Shown piece by piece: positions 9,747-20,329 of a stretch of DNA of 64,000 nucleotides. How positions within the stretch are numbered: the first letter of the stretch is position 1; each line of letters opens with the position of its first letter. The DNA comes from Gnetum montanum (lineage: Eukaryota; Streptophyta; Gnetopsida; Gnetales; Gnetaceae): contig MNCI01011109.1 in the NCBI GenBank assembly GCA_015680685.1, forward strand, positions 190,358 through 254,357, in the 5' to 3' direction. A model generated the notes under the pieces. It saw only the letters and a list, made by a program, of their open reading frames with translations. It searched no databases and had not been told where the DNA came from. The position numbers were made by a program, and so were the translations under genes.

Positions 9747-12440
9747 ATGTCTCCTTCTTCTCATGAGAGTGCTTCACCGACTAGGTCCAATACCATGAAA
9801 AATTAGAGGTGGGCTACATAAGATGGTTGGCCAGTGCCCCAATAGTTTCGCATGGTATACGTCCATCCTAATGAGTATGTACCAGAATTTACCTTTATCC
9901 TCCACTAAGATGAACAACTATGATGGCGTGATTTAGAAGGTAACATAGTGTTACCTCCCGATTGCTTAATCTCAAGCATGCTTTTTCGTGCTCTCACATG
10001 AATTGGTATGCTGCACTTACAATCAGAGTACATTATGCATGAACAAGATTCAAGAGATTATCGACCCACATAGGCATAATGCTAGAGGGATCTACAACAA
10101 GAGAGATATTATGAATTCATGAAGGGAAAGTGGTCTTAGGATGTTCCGTATGTCCTAAGTAAAAATGACGATGGTGAACTTCCTAGGGAGGTTTTCCACA
10201 AACTAATGTTCCTCTCTTTAACTTCAGTCAAGGAGTTGGGTATTAGAATCTTCATTCAACTATTCATAACCCAAGCTCTAATACCAATGGACACAAAGGG
10301 TCTGAAAAAGGAACATGAACGCATGACAATGACAAACATCACAATCTTAACCACGATCAAGGCCATGACCATCGAAGAGAAGGTGGTTGGCACTAACATG
10401 GTGCCAATCCTCCTTCCTCTTCACCTTCATCATCCTCTTCCCCCTCTCCTTTAGGATCTAAACATAGTCACAGGGGGCAAGAACATGAGGACAATGGTAG
10501 GAAAAATAGAAATCATCAACAAAATAGTAGAGAAAGGGGGTGAGGGCATTCCAAAGATACATATCACAAAAGAAAGGAGAGTAGGGAACAGCATAGGCAT
10601 CATAGACACCATAGGCGGCATGATCACGATGAACCCCTACTCGCCACCTAAAGTATGTTAAATATAGTAGAGGCTATTAAGATTCTAACAAGGCACTAGA
10701 AAGATAGTAGGATCAAAAGACTACACATGAATAACATCCCACGATTTGAAGGGGGATACAATGTTGATCCTCAAAACCATTTACAAGCATTCCATGACCC
10801 ATGTGCATTACAAAATATAAAAAATAAGTGGCAAAAGCTAAAGTTGTTTGCATGGACACTGATCAAGGAAGCAAAAAGTTGGTACTGGTCCTTAGAACTA
10901 GAATCCATTCATCAATGGAGTACCATGTTGGAGCTATTCAATGATAAGTATCAAACGTACTTCCAAGTGTGCAACCTACGTAAGAAAATCCAAAGGATAG
11001 AAACAAGGAGGACACAAACCCTTGGATGTTGCCATGGGCTAATATTATTCATTATTACATCATTGCCCTAGCTATGGTTACTCACAAAAGGAACAACTAC
11101 GCCATCTCGTAGATGGGCTTCAGTACAAAACACAAAGAACCCTTGGGACTTATGCCCAAGGNAAGCCCATCTACGAGATGGCGTAGTTGTTCCTTTTGTG
11201 AGTAACCATAGCTAGGGCAATGATGTAATAATGAATAATATTAGCCCATGGCAACATCCAAGGGTTTGTGTCCTCCTTGTTTCTATCCTTTGGATTTTCT
11301 TACGTAGGTTGCACACTTGGAAGTACGTTTGATACTTATCATTGAATAGCTCCAACATGGTACTCCATTGATGAATGGATTCTAGTTCTAAGGACCAGTA
11401 CCAGCTTTCTGCTTCTTTGATCAGTGTCNACTTTGCCCATTCAAAACTTTGCATCAGAAGTATCGGCAAATGTGGATCAAATGTGGAACTTCTTAGATGA
11501 AAATTTTCAAATTGTCCTAAAAGTAGTACAGGAGTCTAGAGAACAAAGTAGTGACTGAGAGAGAAGGAAAAAGAAAGAAACTAAGTATGCACATAACAAG
11601 GGTGAATGCAAGGTTGCCATCACTAAACAGGTTGTGGATTCAGACACAAATAATGATGGCAGATGTGAGATTTTCCAATATGACCATCCTAAGGGATGTT
11701 GCCTAGTAGTGTCACATCTACAAGAGTCTGAGGTGCATGCAGTAAACCCATGATTAAATAGATGACAAACACCCAAAAGGTTACCTTATCCTTAAGGTAA
11801 CCCAAGGTAGTTCCACCAACCCTTGACATATTATCCAAGTGGAGCTCCACCATAACTGAATGAACAATATCAATAGTGGCAACATTCACAGTCATGGGGA
11901 ATGTCACTACCATGTCAACAGTACCCTTACCATCAACCTTACCCATACAGGTATTACATTCAATAGCCAATCTCTCCACATAACTCTACTAGTCGCGATG
12001 CTCTTAACCTTACTACCAGACTCCTGAGTACTATAGAACTTCTTCTTCTTCTAGGGATGATGCTCAGAATACATACTATCCTTCTCATCTATTTGCATCT
12101 CTTCCACCCTCAGCTCCATTACCACCTACTCCAATTATGCAAGATGATCTTTTTGCCCAGCCACAGCAACGTAACACTACAAGGGTTGTCAATCTTCAAC
12201 CTACTGTTGGTTCAGACAACCATGTAAATAAGAGACCTTTCTTTAGTACCAACAATCCAACCAAGTCCTCACAACCACAAGCGGCTAATTATCCAAATGC
12301 CTCATCATCGTTTGAATCTTTGGAGCTTCCTTTAAATCAAAAATCACACTCAACGCACACTATCATGTTAACTCACACCATCACTAATTAGATTAAAGCT
12401 AGCCATCTTCCTAGAAAATTCTCTAATCCTGGAAGTCCTC
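9747..12440 (+). pseudogene. gag: Ty3/gypsy gag, decayed
   Basis: Likely start ATG at 9747 (MSPSSHESASP), 115 bp after the primer site. The first 250 codons are broken but show YEFMKGKW (about 10115). A His/Pro/Ser-rich linker (10300-10620) leads to the retrotransposon gag domain at 10727-11060, with IPRFEGGY, FHDPCAL, WYWSLELESIHQW and NLRKKIQRIETRR. The C-terminal part (about 11700-12440) is Gln/Pro/Tyr-rich in one frame (for example YYPSGAPP, QQYPY). No CCHC zinc knuckle is visible. Frameshifts and stops are many. The stretch 11163-11429 is an inverted copy of the gag domain between two Ns and is probably misassembled. Confidence 0.7.
11163..11429 (-). other. Inverted duplicate of gag between two Ns (probable assembly artefact)
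   Basis: The reverse complement of this segment equals 10857-11120 almost perfectly; differences are confined to the last 20 or so bases next to the N at 11429. An N at 11162 marks the other edge. Identity this high is out of keeping with the divergence of the surrounding element. Confidence 0.75.
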
Positions 12441-12448
12441 TTATTTAT

Positions 12449-12859
12449 TTGCAAATCACTAGAAATGGGCCTTGTAAAGCTCTTTTGGATTCAGATTCTG
12501 GTGTTAATTTAATCTCCCAAGAAATGTATAAAGCTGAGAACATTCCTCTGCTAAAGAAGAGTAACATTCATTTAGAGTTAGCCGACCAATCCATTATAAT
12601 TCCATTGGGACTAGTGGAGGACATTGTCACCACTATTTTTGGGTGGTTGTATCCAGCCGATTTCCTAGTGATCCACGTCAACAACTGCAAGGGGGACTTC
12701 CCAATCATAATGGGAAGAGCATGGCTAAGTACGATTGATGTGTGCCTAGGAATACGTGATCTTTCCCTAGAGATATCAAAAGAAAATGCATTTAGGAAAA
12801 TCGAGAAAAAGAAAGTTTCATGCATCACATATAGTGACACAAGGTGCAACTGCATGTAG
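12449..12859 (+). pseudogene. Ty3/gypsy aspartic protease domain (136 codons open)
   Basis: Open for 136 codons. The active-site region reads ALLDSDSGVNLI, where the family has LLDxGSSVN/LxD(S/T)G; the second strand LELADQSIIIPLG and GLVEDIV follow, then DFLVIHV and the C-terminal PIIMGRAWLST, the 'IILGRPFL' block of retroviral-type proteases. The live enzyme cleaves the gag-pol polyprotein. The reading frame is open but the upstream gag frame is interrupted, so this is an isolated survivor. Confidence 0.85.
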
Positions 12860-13009
12860 AAGTCCTAGTTTGTACAATGCTCAACATTTCCTGCATGCAA
12901 CCAGTGTGCACAAATATCTAATATACAAAGATGCCTATATGTAGCAACCACAAGACTAGAAGACATCCAGTGGCTAACAATTGACCTAGAAAGCAATTCA
13001 ACCTTATGC

Positions 13010-13375
13010 ATGAAACCAACTAAGAGCTTGACTTGTGCCTATATTGATAGCATAGATGAATTAGAGCAAGTCCATCGCCAACTTCTAGGTACTAACACCA
13101 AAGATATCAACTGGGGGAAGTTGGAAATCCCTAACAAGTTTAAGCAAGAGCCCCTTGAATTAAAATTGTTGCCCACCAATATGGAGTATGCATTTCTCAA
13201 GAATGGAAAATCAGTAATCATTAATGCTAAGCTCACTCCTCAGCAAAAAGAAAGACTACTAAACATGGTAAAAAAATGGTCAAAATCCTTTACTTTGTCA
13301 TACCTTGAATTAACTGGAATAGATCCTAGGATATGCCATCATAGAATTTTCACTAACCCTTCTATGAAGCCTTGA
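13010..13375 (+). pseudogene. Protease-to-RT linker of Ty3/gypsy pol
   Basis: Open 121 codons with PTKSLTCAYID, ELKLLPTNMEYAFL (family pattern 'ELKPLPxHLxYAFL', the start of the RT connection) and LTPQQKERLLNMVKKWSKSF (family 'LLxVLRxHKxAIAWxxxDIxGI'), ending in LELTGIDPRICHHRI. A stop at 13373 separates it from the RT core, which resumes in another frame at about 13420. Confidence 0.75.
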
Positions 13376-13419
13376 TGACAACCACAAAGATGACTGAACC
13401 CAAAGCTTAGGTAATTAGT

Positions 13420-13912
13420 TAAGGAAGAAATTGAACAACTTCTAAAGGCTAGGTTCATCTACCACCCCATTGCTGACAATGAATGGGTTAGTCCATTAGT
13501 CATCATGCCTAAAAAGGATGGTAAATGGAGGGTGTGTATAGACTTTAGGCTATTAAACATGGCAACATTTAAAGATCATTTTCCAATGTCACTCATTGAC
13601 CAAGTCTTAGATACCATTGTAGGGCATTGTTATTATAGTTTTCTGAATGGTTACAGTGTGTACAATCAAATCCAAATAGTACCAAAAGACCAAACCAAAA
13701 CTAAATTCATGAGTCCTTGGGGGACATTTGCATACAGGCAAATGTCGTTTGGCTTGTGTAATGCTCCAACAACATTTCAACATTTGGTTCTCAGTATATT
13801 TTGGCAACAAATAGGAAATGGTGTGGAGGTTTTTATGGACGATTTCTCCACCTACAAAGTGGACTTTGAACAAGCATTGGAATGATTAGAGCAAGTGTTG
13901 AAGCCAACCTAA
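13420..13912 (+). pseudogene. Ty3/gypsy reverse transcriptase core
   Basis: Begins about KEEIEQLLKARFI; the open part 13505-13885 contains PKKDGKWRVCIDFRLLN, TFKDHFPMSLIDQ, PWGTFAYRQMSFGLCNAP and the catalytic VFMDDFSTY. A family member would show 'YSGYNQI'; here GYSVYNQI. The palm and thumb after FEQALE are lost: within 60 bp the sequence moves to the end of RNase H, so several hundred bases are deleted. Confidence 0.85.
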
Positions 13913-13984
13913 GGCTCAATTAGTAGAAAAGCTACTTAATAGTCCAAGAGGGCATTGTATTAGGGCATTGTAATAGCCCTCATA

Positions 13985-14235
13985 TCATACAATGGCTTGT
14001 GATCTTCCAAGAGTTCAATCTCATGATAGTAGATTGTAAAGGCACCAAGAATGTTATTGTTGATCATTTATCTCAGTTACGATGGAACAACAAAGAGGAT
14101 GAATACCCAATTTCTAATCGCTTTCCTGATGAACTCCTCTTTTCAAGTGTAATAAACAATCAATCATCCACAGATACAAATTGGTATAGTGGCATTCTTA
14201 CTTATCTTCACACACAAGAAACACCATAAGGGTTG
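13985..14235 (+). pseudogene. C-terminal RNase H piece of pol
   Basis: FQEFNLMIVDCKGTKNVIVD then HLSQL corresponds to the 'LLQEFDLEIxDKKGxENxVADHLSRL' block at the RNase H end; the same block is better kept in the second element at 30740-30810. FPDELLF follows as in the family. Interrupted at 14227. Confidence 0.7.
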
Positions 14236-14532
14236 GATGTTAGAAAGAAATAATAGTTTCTCCACCGAGTCAAACATTTCATGGAAATCAACTGACACCT
14301 TTACAAGGTGTGTTCTGATGGCTTGGTTAGATGGTGTGTTCTCAGCGCAGATCAATTGCAAGTTCTCCAAGATGCTCATGAGGGCCCTTNTGATAATGGT
14401 GCACATTTTATAGGTACAACTTTTCAAAAGTTAATGCAGGGCTTAAGAGTTGAGCATAAACTAACTACACCATATCATCCTCAAGCAAATGGTCAAGCCG
14501 AAGTTACTAATAGGAAATCACAAAAATTTTGA
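14236..14532 (+). pseudogene. Integrase remnant with internal gap at N (14390)
   Basis: Before the N the frame gives LYKVCSDGLVRWCV and DAHEGP, the zinc-binding N-terminus of integrase. After the N it continues directly with DNGAHFIGTTFQKLM and TPYHPQANGQAEVTNRK, which lie in the second half of the catalytic core. The part between (the rest of the HHCC domain and the first catalytic Asp) is absent, so the N stands for a deletion or collapsed gap. Confidence 0.75.
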
Positions 14533-14539
14533 CATGAAC

Positions 14540-15110
14540 CATTAGCAAATATAGGTGAGACTAGAGAACCAAACTAAATGATGCTCTTTGAGCCTACCAC
14601 TCCACATGAAAGCTCCCTATAGGCTATTCTCCCTATGAGTTAGCGTATGGTAAAATTACGATACTTCCTATCCAAGCCGAGCTCCATACACTATCTACAG
14701 CATGTGACCTCAACCTTGACCTAAGTCTAGCACAAAAAGAATAGTTAATGAATCTAAACTTGCTAGATGAAAACCAATTAGCCTCCCTGTCATCCAATGA
14801 ACTGCAGAAGGTCTTCAACAAACAATGTCATGACCTAAGAATTAGAAAATTCAAATACCAACTAGGAGATAGGTTCCTTTATTGGAATCCCGTACATGTG
14901 CCACAATGAACTAAATTTCAAACGTTGTGGGAAGGACCTTATATCATTCATGAAAATTTTCCTTCAGGGGCCATGATGATCTATAAACTTGGAAGCCCAG
15001 ATAAGAAATTATTGGTCAACATCCAACAAACCAAACCTTTCCATAAGCCCAAAATGGCCAGTACTAACACTACCTCTATTGATGAAAAGCCCTGCTCATT
15101 ATTTTGGATC
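14540..15110 (+). pseudogene. Integrase C-terminal region of pol
   Basis: Broken frames with a recognisable SH3-like tail: LWEGPYIIHENFPSGAMMIYK (14922-14985, family 'RWxGPFxVxxVFPxGAVEI') and LVNIQQTKPFHKP (family 'FKVNGQRLKxY'). Ends about 15110. Confidence 0.6.
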
Positions 15111-15129
15111 TCCTTCTTCCAACTTAGTT

Positions 15130-15142
15130 GTGGGGGAGATGG
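15130..15142 (+). promoter_or_regulatory. Purine-rich tract after pol (GTGGGGGAGATGG)
   Basis: A G-rich tract sits just after the end of integrase, 1.9 kb before the true 3' purine tract. The second element has the same GTGGGGGAGA at 32217-32226 in the same place. Confidence 0.45.
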
Positions 15143-17073
15143 CCACCAATGCTAATTATTCTAAGCCCTTAGTTTCTTTTGTCTTTTTTGTTTTACATAT
15201 TTTTGTTTTACACATTTTTCATTTTTACTTGTTTTTGTTTTACATCATCATTAATATATTTACTATTTCTTTCTCTGTTACATTTTTTTTAATTTATTCT
15301 CACTCGTCACATAATAAGTGCTCATGGTGGTGGGTTGTACTATAATAGTGTTGATTGCTAATGTTTGGTTTTTACCTTTGACTTTTAATGTTGATGCTAA
15401 GATATGATTTCTTTTGATAAAATAGGCAAGGAATCCATGTCATCCATTCAACTCTATGGTCTCCCTTTTTTCTGGAAATGTATTATCCTTTTTTCTAATC
15501 AAACCTATTAATGAACTTGTGGCTTGGTATTCTTTAAACCAAGGAAAGATTCAAATGGATTGAAAAGGATGTGACTTCAAGGGAATTCAATGCATTTGTG
15601 CTAGCTATTCTCTTGGGTACTTGATTTTTTTTTTTGATCAATTTTTCACCATTCCACCATCAACTAATATTAGGAAGTTGAATAAATCAAATAAGTATTT
15701 GCATGGTGTGGTTCTCACTCAAAAAAAAAACAAAACTAGTGGGAATTCAAAGCACACCCCTTAGACATAATAAAGGAACATGGGCTACAAGCACCGGTTA
15801 TGGCACTGGAAAGACATGTTACCCATGCTTGAAGGTTCCCTCTAACTAAGGCCCTTTCTCACATCCTGCTTCTCTATTCTTCTTTCTTAGGAAAGGCGAT
15901 TACTCTGTAAAAGCATTCCTATTGCTTCAGAAGGATGGGTTGGTCAAATGTGTAGATGTGAGATCACTAGATGTGGTTAGTTTTAATATAGATTTGGGGT
16001 TGATTTTATTAAGTCACCTTAACCACACAATACACAAGGGACTTTACACAACTTTGATTTTGGGACTCCATTCCATTCTCTCTTCTCTTTCCATATTGCT
16101 TCCCATATTCTACCTCATTGCTAGTTTTATGATTAGTCTATATCTTGGTCAACACATTATTATTCTTTGGTAAATTCTTATGGGTGAATTCTTAACTATT
16201 GTTTCCATATGTCATTCATAGAGCCTATGAACCCTTTGGTTTGTGGGTTTGTCAAGGCATAAAGGGCATGAGCTTGCTTTGGGGAGGACCCACTGGCATT
16301 CCTTTTTGGTGCAATTGTTAAGTAATTTCTCTTAAGCATTTCTTGCAATCAACTATTTCTCATTTCACCCCATCCATGACATCTGTTTTTGTTTCTCTCT
16401 TCCCATTCTATACATTTTTATTGGCTTCACCATTTTTATTTCTCTTACCTTCCTTTTTCATTTATTTTCCATCCTATTGCTATCAAAGGTTTGCTCTTAG
16501 TCATGGGGACCTGTCACAAATTTTTCCATTCCATTACTTATCTCACCCCTACACCTTGGGTAGTTATCAGTTACAAACCTCTAACCCAATATCTTCCATA
16601 CCCATAACCTAGCCAATGTGCTTCATATTCAAGCAAGGTATCAACTACATTAGATCTTATCTATCCTTGCTAATTCATGATTGTGTTGTGTGTGCAGATG
16701 GTGATCACATGAACAATGGACTAGGATAGGAGGGAGCACTCAGGATGGACTGGAGTAAGAACATTTACGCAAGGAACAAGCTTAGTCATGTGGCCATGAA
16801 CGAACAACAGTGGGCACATTTTTGACATCAATAGCAACACACCTCATTTTCTTTCCTCTCTCTCTCTTCAAGCTATCAAATGAGGGTCTAGATGTCATCT
16901 ATGTATAGTGTTCACCACAATGGTTATGAACGCCAATGCCATAATACATTTGTCGATCCATTCACCAAGCACTTTGAGTCTATCATTCCATGTCACCGTC
17001 AGTTGTCATTCAGTCAATAATCCCATACCTTTCCAATATTTTGTAAAGAACTCAAGGACAAGTTTTCATTCCA
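15143..17073 (+). other. Non-coding 3' region of the Ty3/gypsy element
   Basis: About 1.9 kb between integrase and the 3' LTR without a recognisable protein. T-rich near 15170-15330 and 16380-16620; the open frames there are low-complexity Phe/Leu/Ser strings. A long 3' untranslated spacer is also present in the second element (32227-33968). An additional ORF, if one existed, has decayed. Confidence 0.6.
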
Positions 17074-17084
17074 TTGTGGGGGTA
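17074..17084 (+). promoter_or_regulatory. Polypurine tract-like primer for plus-strand synthesis
   Basis: TTGTGGGGGTA lies immediately before the 3' LTR start at 17085, the position required for a polypurine tract. Confidence 0.6.
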
Positions 17085-17943
17085 TGATGAATCACCAAAC
17101 AAGGGACCCCTAATATCAGACCCTGATATTGGACCCTCGATATCAGGTATGAAATATCATATTTGCATCCCCAACATCGGACACGCAATGTCGGAGCCTA
17201 TCTCATTAACTATAAATAAGAGACAAGGGTGCTTGGTTTTAGAAGTTTTCTTTTGGTCCTTTAGCCAAACTCTTCTAGTTTTTCTCTTCTAAAGTTAGAA
17301 TTATTTCTGAGTGCCTACAATAGGAGTCATAGAGTAAACATATCTTTATTCGAGCATTGTGTACCTAAGCACACCTTGTGTCCAGAAATAAAGATGAACT
17401 TTTTGATAAACCTTGTAGCATTTAGAATAGCTTAATTATTGCATTTAATGTTATTTGCTTTTAATTGATGATCTCATTAGTTAATTAATGTTGTTTCCAT
17501 AGAATTATTAATTATCAATGAATTAGCACACTCTGTACGACCACTTCAAGCATACATGGAACACTTGGTAACCTAGTAATGACTAGCGTTTGGTAATCCC
17601 AGCAGTGTTACACTAGTTCAGGATGTGTCCAAAGAGTGGGAACAGATGCTGGTGTTAAGACTAGTTAGAGAATAGTTAATTAGTTAAATCAAATTAGTTA
17701 TTAAGATACTTCATTTCTCTCTCTTAAGCATCAAGAATATAAAACATAAAATAATAAAAATCATATACCTCGATTTTACTAAACCATACAACTGTGCCTT
17801 ACAAGTAAGCTTGGGAAGACAATGACTACATAACTCATCCTTGTTCTGTGTAGGTGCATAAGCACTTAATCCTCGAAGTTCGACCAGATCACGCGTAAAT
17901 GCTCATATTCATATGGTTGGGTGTAGGGATACCTTGCCACTCA
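17085..17943 (+). repeat. 3' LTR
   Basis: Full-length partner of 8761-9607; TGATGA to ACTCA. TATA box TATAAATA at 17211-17218. In the motif cluster it has three adjoining units (aatatcagaccct, gatattggaccct, cgatatcaggtat) where the 5' LTR has two. Confidence 0.88.
17211..17218 (+). promoter_or_regulatory. LTR TATA box (TATAAATA), 3' copy
   Basis: Same sequence and position in the LTR as 8875-8882. Could drive read-out transcription into flanking DNA in a live element. Confidence 0.6.
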
Positions 17944-18085
17944 TTAATGCTCCAATCAAATGATGAAATTAATAGTTTAGATTCAACTTAGTTAAAATGG
18001 AGAGAGGCTAGTGGTATTTTATGTAATAAAAATATTTCAATAAAACTGAAAGGAAAATTTTATAAAATAGTAATCAAGGTATAAT
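17944..18085 (+). mobile_element. RTE-type LINE fragment, right part of the split copy
   Basis: Continues the copy broken at 8760: the frame gives LQSNDEIN and the 'KMERG...' stretch, and aligns with 21732-21880, which encodes SNSEIDKDIKNRIKI and IPIKLKEKFYRR (family 'NGEIDEDVxHRIxAGWxKWR...KLKGKFYRT'). Starts with the right copy of the target duplication (17944-17951). Confidence 0.7.
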
Positions 18086-18300
18086 ATCTTTGAAGAATGT
18101 TATCTAGTCCAAAAATTTTTCCATTTTGCATCTTGAATAAGGTTTTGTTCACCTCAAATAAGAAAAAATCATTAGCTAAACCAAAATTCAATTTTTCTTC
18201 TTGGATGCCTTCTTTTGAAAATTCTTTATTTAATAATGCTTGAAAATAGTTTTTCCATCTATATAATTATGTATCTAGTATAATTCAAAATGGATGATAA
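18086..18300 (-). pseudogene. RTE-type LINE, RT N-terminal fragment
   Basis: Minus-strand translation gives RWKNYFQALLNKEFSKE, EEKLNFGLANDFFLFEV, NKTLFKMQNGKIFGLDNI, the entry to the RT domain (family 'RWKxYFxxLxN...VxxALxKMKNGKAxGPDNI'). Better preserved than the corresponding part of the copy at 8450-8590. Truncated on both sides. Confidence 0.7.
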
Positions 18301-18960
18301 CATCATGCAAGTAAATGTATAATCCCTCAAATGATGGTGTGTCTTTAGCTTAAGTTTTGGCATGTTTTTGATAAATTTGGTTGTGTTTGAACATGTTCTG
18401 ACAAGTTCAATGTATTCTAAAAACACTAGAGACATGTTTGAAGGTGTTAAGTATTCCAAGCTTTAGAATAGATACTATTGTTGATAGCCTTGGTAGGATA
18501 GACATATACTCTTCAAGATAGATGTCTACTCTCTCATATAGACATCTACTCTACAATGTCTCAACTTCAAATAGACATCTACTCTCTTAGATAATTGTCT
18601 ACTCTACAACATTCTAGTTTTGAAATAGACATCTTCCTCATCCAAAAGGCGTCTACTCTCTAATCATGCCACACTCAAAAAAGACATCTCATCTAAAGCC
18701 AAGGTATTTTTAAAGGAAAAATCTAACAATGACATATGTCTGAAATTGGAGCACTAAGAAAATATGAAAGGTCACCAAAATATGTATAAATAGGCATAAG
18801 GGCCTAATAATTTTTTGAGGAAGAGTTTTGCAATCTCCTAAGAGAGAGAGTAGAGAATGTCTTAAGAGAGAAGAGTTGAGCTCATCTTGAGCACTCTTAA
18901 TGTAAGCCATCTTGGGCCATTATGTAATGAACCACTTCTCTTTAAGTTTTTGCATTGATG
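18301..18960 (+). repeat. LTR-like promoter segment with a motif array and TATA box
   Basis: Between 18500 and 18665 the motif GAC(A/G)T(C/A)TACTCT and close variants (for example gatgtctactct, gcgtctactct) occur about seven times at irregular spacing. A perfect TATAAATA follows at 18785-18792, then a purine-rich leader with gagagag. The segment 23840-24730 has a comparable plan (repeated 'aagacatcccag'-like motifs, then a purine-rich leader). This looks like the LTR of an LTR retrotransposon, but no partner LTR or coding part was identified. Confidence 0.4.
18785..18792 (+). promoter_or_regulatory. TATA box (TATAAATA)
   Basis: Canonical plant TATA box about 120 bp downstream of the TACTCT motif array. 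Confidence 0.45.
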
Positions 18961-20257
18961 ATTATAATAGTCTTTCTATGTGTGTATGTGTGTGTGTGAA
19001 TGTTTTTTTGTGAGGTTATATGTGTGCTTTGGTAATAAGATTGAACTATGATAAAAGTGATTAATTAAAATAGTAATAAATTTTTTGGCCTAATTTTTAT
19101 ATATATTATGTTTAAATGTTTAAATACTTGATGTATAAGAAACATGCTTTAAAGTACATGTTGGGAATGTTTTTAAAAAATTAAATATATGGGAAAACAA
19201 AATATTTTTGATTCTATTTCAATAGAGAGGCAAGAAACAAAAGAAAAGAAGAGAACAATACTCTAAGGTATCCCTCAAAAGCTAAAATAGATATATTGAA
19301 ATATAAATAATTTAAAAATGAAATGCAAAAAAAATTTATTACTATGAAACTTTACCTATAAATCAAGTTGAAGAAACCTAACCCATAAATCAAAGATATT
19401 GTATAGAAATACCATAGATTTATATTTTATTTTTATAAGCTTATGAAATGTTCCATCTAACTATGATGATTGTTCTTTTTAGATTTAAATAGTAGAGTAT
19501 AAGTACCTCCTCCATCCATGGTTGTAGCAAGATCACATGATGATATTTCAAGGCTTATAATAAGAAGATGACAAAATTTGTTGAAGGTGTTTTATTTGAT
19601 TATGTATCCTAACCTTGCCATTATCATATCTTTTTTGAAAACTCTTTACCTCTTATGACAATCCTAAAACATATAGAGATGGATATTTTGCTTGAATGTT
19701 TTGTAATTATCAAGAGAAATTGAACCAAAAATCTAGCAAAATTAGAATTCCAAAATGTCAAAATTTATTAATTTAGAAATTAAACCTACAACCCATTATC
19801 TCTTATTTCACTAATAAATAGGGAGATCAGAAGAAGAAAGAAAAAAAAACAAAATTTATTAATTTAGGAATTAAACCTACAATCTATGAATATACATATT
19901 TTATTGATTTTTGATAGTCATCATTGAAAGAATTGAACTCATGAATTACTGGTATGGGAAAAAAGGAACTTTGAAAAGAAAAGAAAAAAAGAAAGAACAT
20001 TTTCCAAGAAAGAATCAGTTATAAGAAACAACCCATTATCTCACATTTCACTAACAAAATAGGGAGATGAGAAGAAAGGAAAACAAAAAACAAAATAGGA
20101 GAGGGTAAGAGAAGGAAAAGGAACAACAAGATATATGGCTAAGAAAGAAAAAACACAAGCCAGAGTAGGAGAAAAAAGATACAGCAACAAGGAGTGTGGT
20201 TAGAAAGGGACAGAAGACTATGGCTACTACCAAAGATAGCAAAAAGAAAGAAAACCA
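18961..20257. other. AT-rich interval with short duplications, no gene seen
   Basis: A phrase containing 'aacccattatctc' and 'aatagggagat' occurs at about 19790-19830 and again at about 20030-20070, and 'aaatttattaatttag' twice (about 19760 and 19852), so the stretch contains small duplications. The purine-rich run to 20250 yields a Leu/Ser/Phe-only minus-strand frame that is low complexity, not a gene. Confidence 0.5.
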
Positions 20258-20258
20258 G

Positions 20259-20326
20259 TGCAAGGAGGTAAAATGATCCTTCTAATAAGTAATAAATATG
20301 GGCAAGGAGGTAAAATGATCCTTCTC
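20259..20326. repeat. Short tandem duplication, 42-bp period
   Basis: The 24-base phrase starting 'gcaaggaggtaaaatgatcc' occurs at about 20260 and 20302. Confidence 0.75.
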
Positions 20327-20329
20327 TAC

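Larger units (their letters stand above)
8761..17943 (+). mobile_element. Ty3/gypsy LTR retrotransposon with both LTRs (Athila/Tat-like), 9.2 kb
   Basis: Structure seen: 5' LTR 8761-9607, tRNA-Asp type primer site 9612-9629, gag 9747-12440, protease 12449-12859, reverse transcriptase about 13420-13900, RNase H/integrase remnants 13990-15110, purine-rich tract 17074-17084, 3' LTR 17085-17943, flanked by an 8-bp duplication. The gag-protease-RT-RNase H-integrase order and the FMDDFS form of the RT active site are those of Ty3/gypsy; the tRNA-Asp primer suggests the Athila/Tat group (inference). Frames are interrupted throughout, and the assembled copy has two suspicious places with Ns (11162-11429 and 14390). 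It inserted into an RTE LINE. Confidence 0.88.

Noticed and set aside
11212-11469. Minus-strand gag-like frame
   Set aside because: It is the inverted duplicate of 10857-11071 between two Ns; treated as assembly artefact, not as a second gag.
16343-16612. Plus-strand open frame of 89 codons in the 3' region of the first gypsy element
   Set aside because: Low-complexity Phe/Ser/Leu string from T-rich DNA; a second overlapping frame is open for the same reason.
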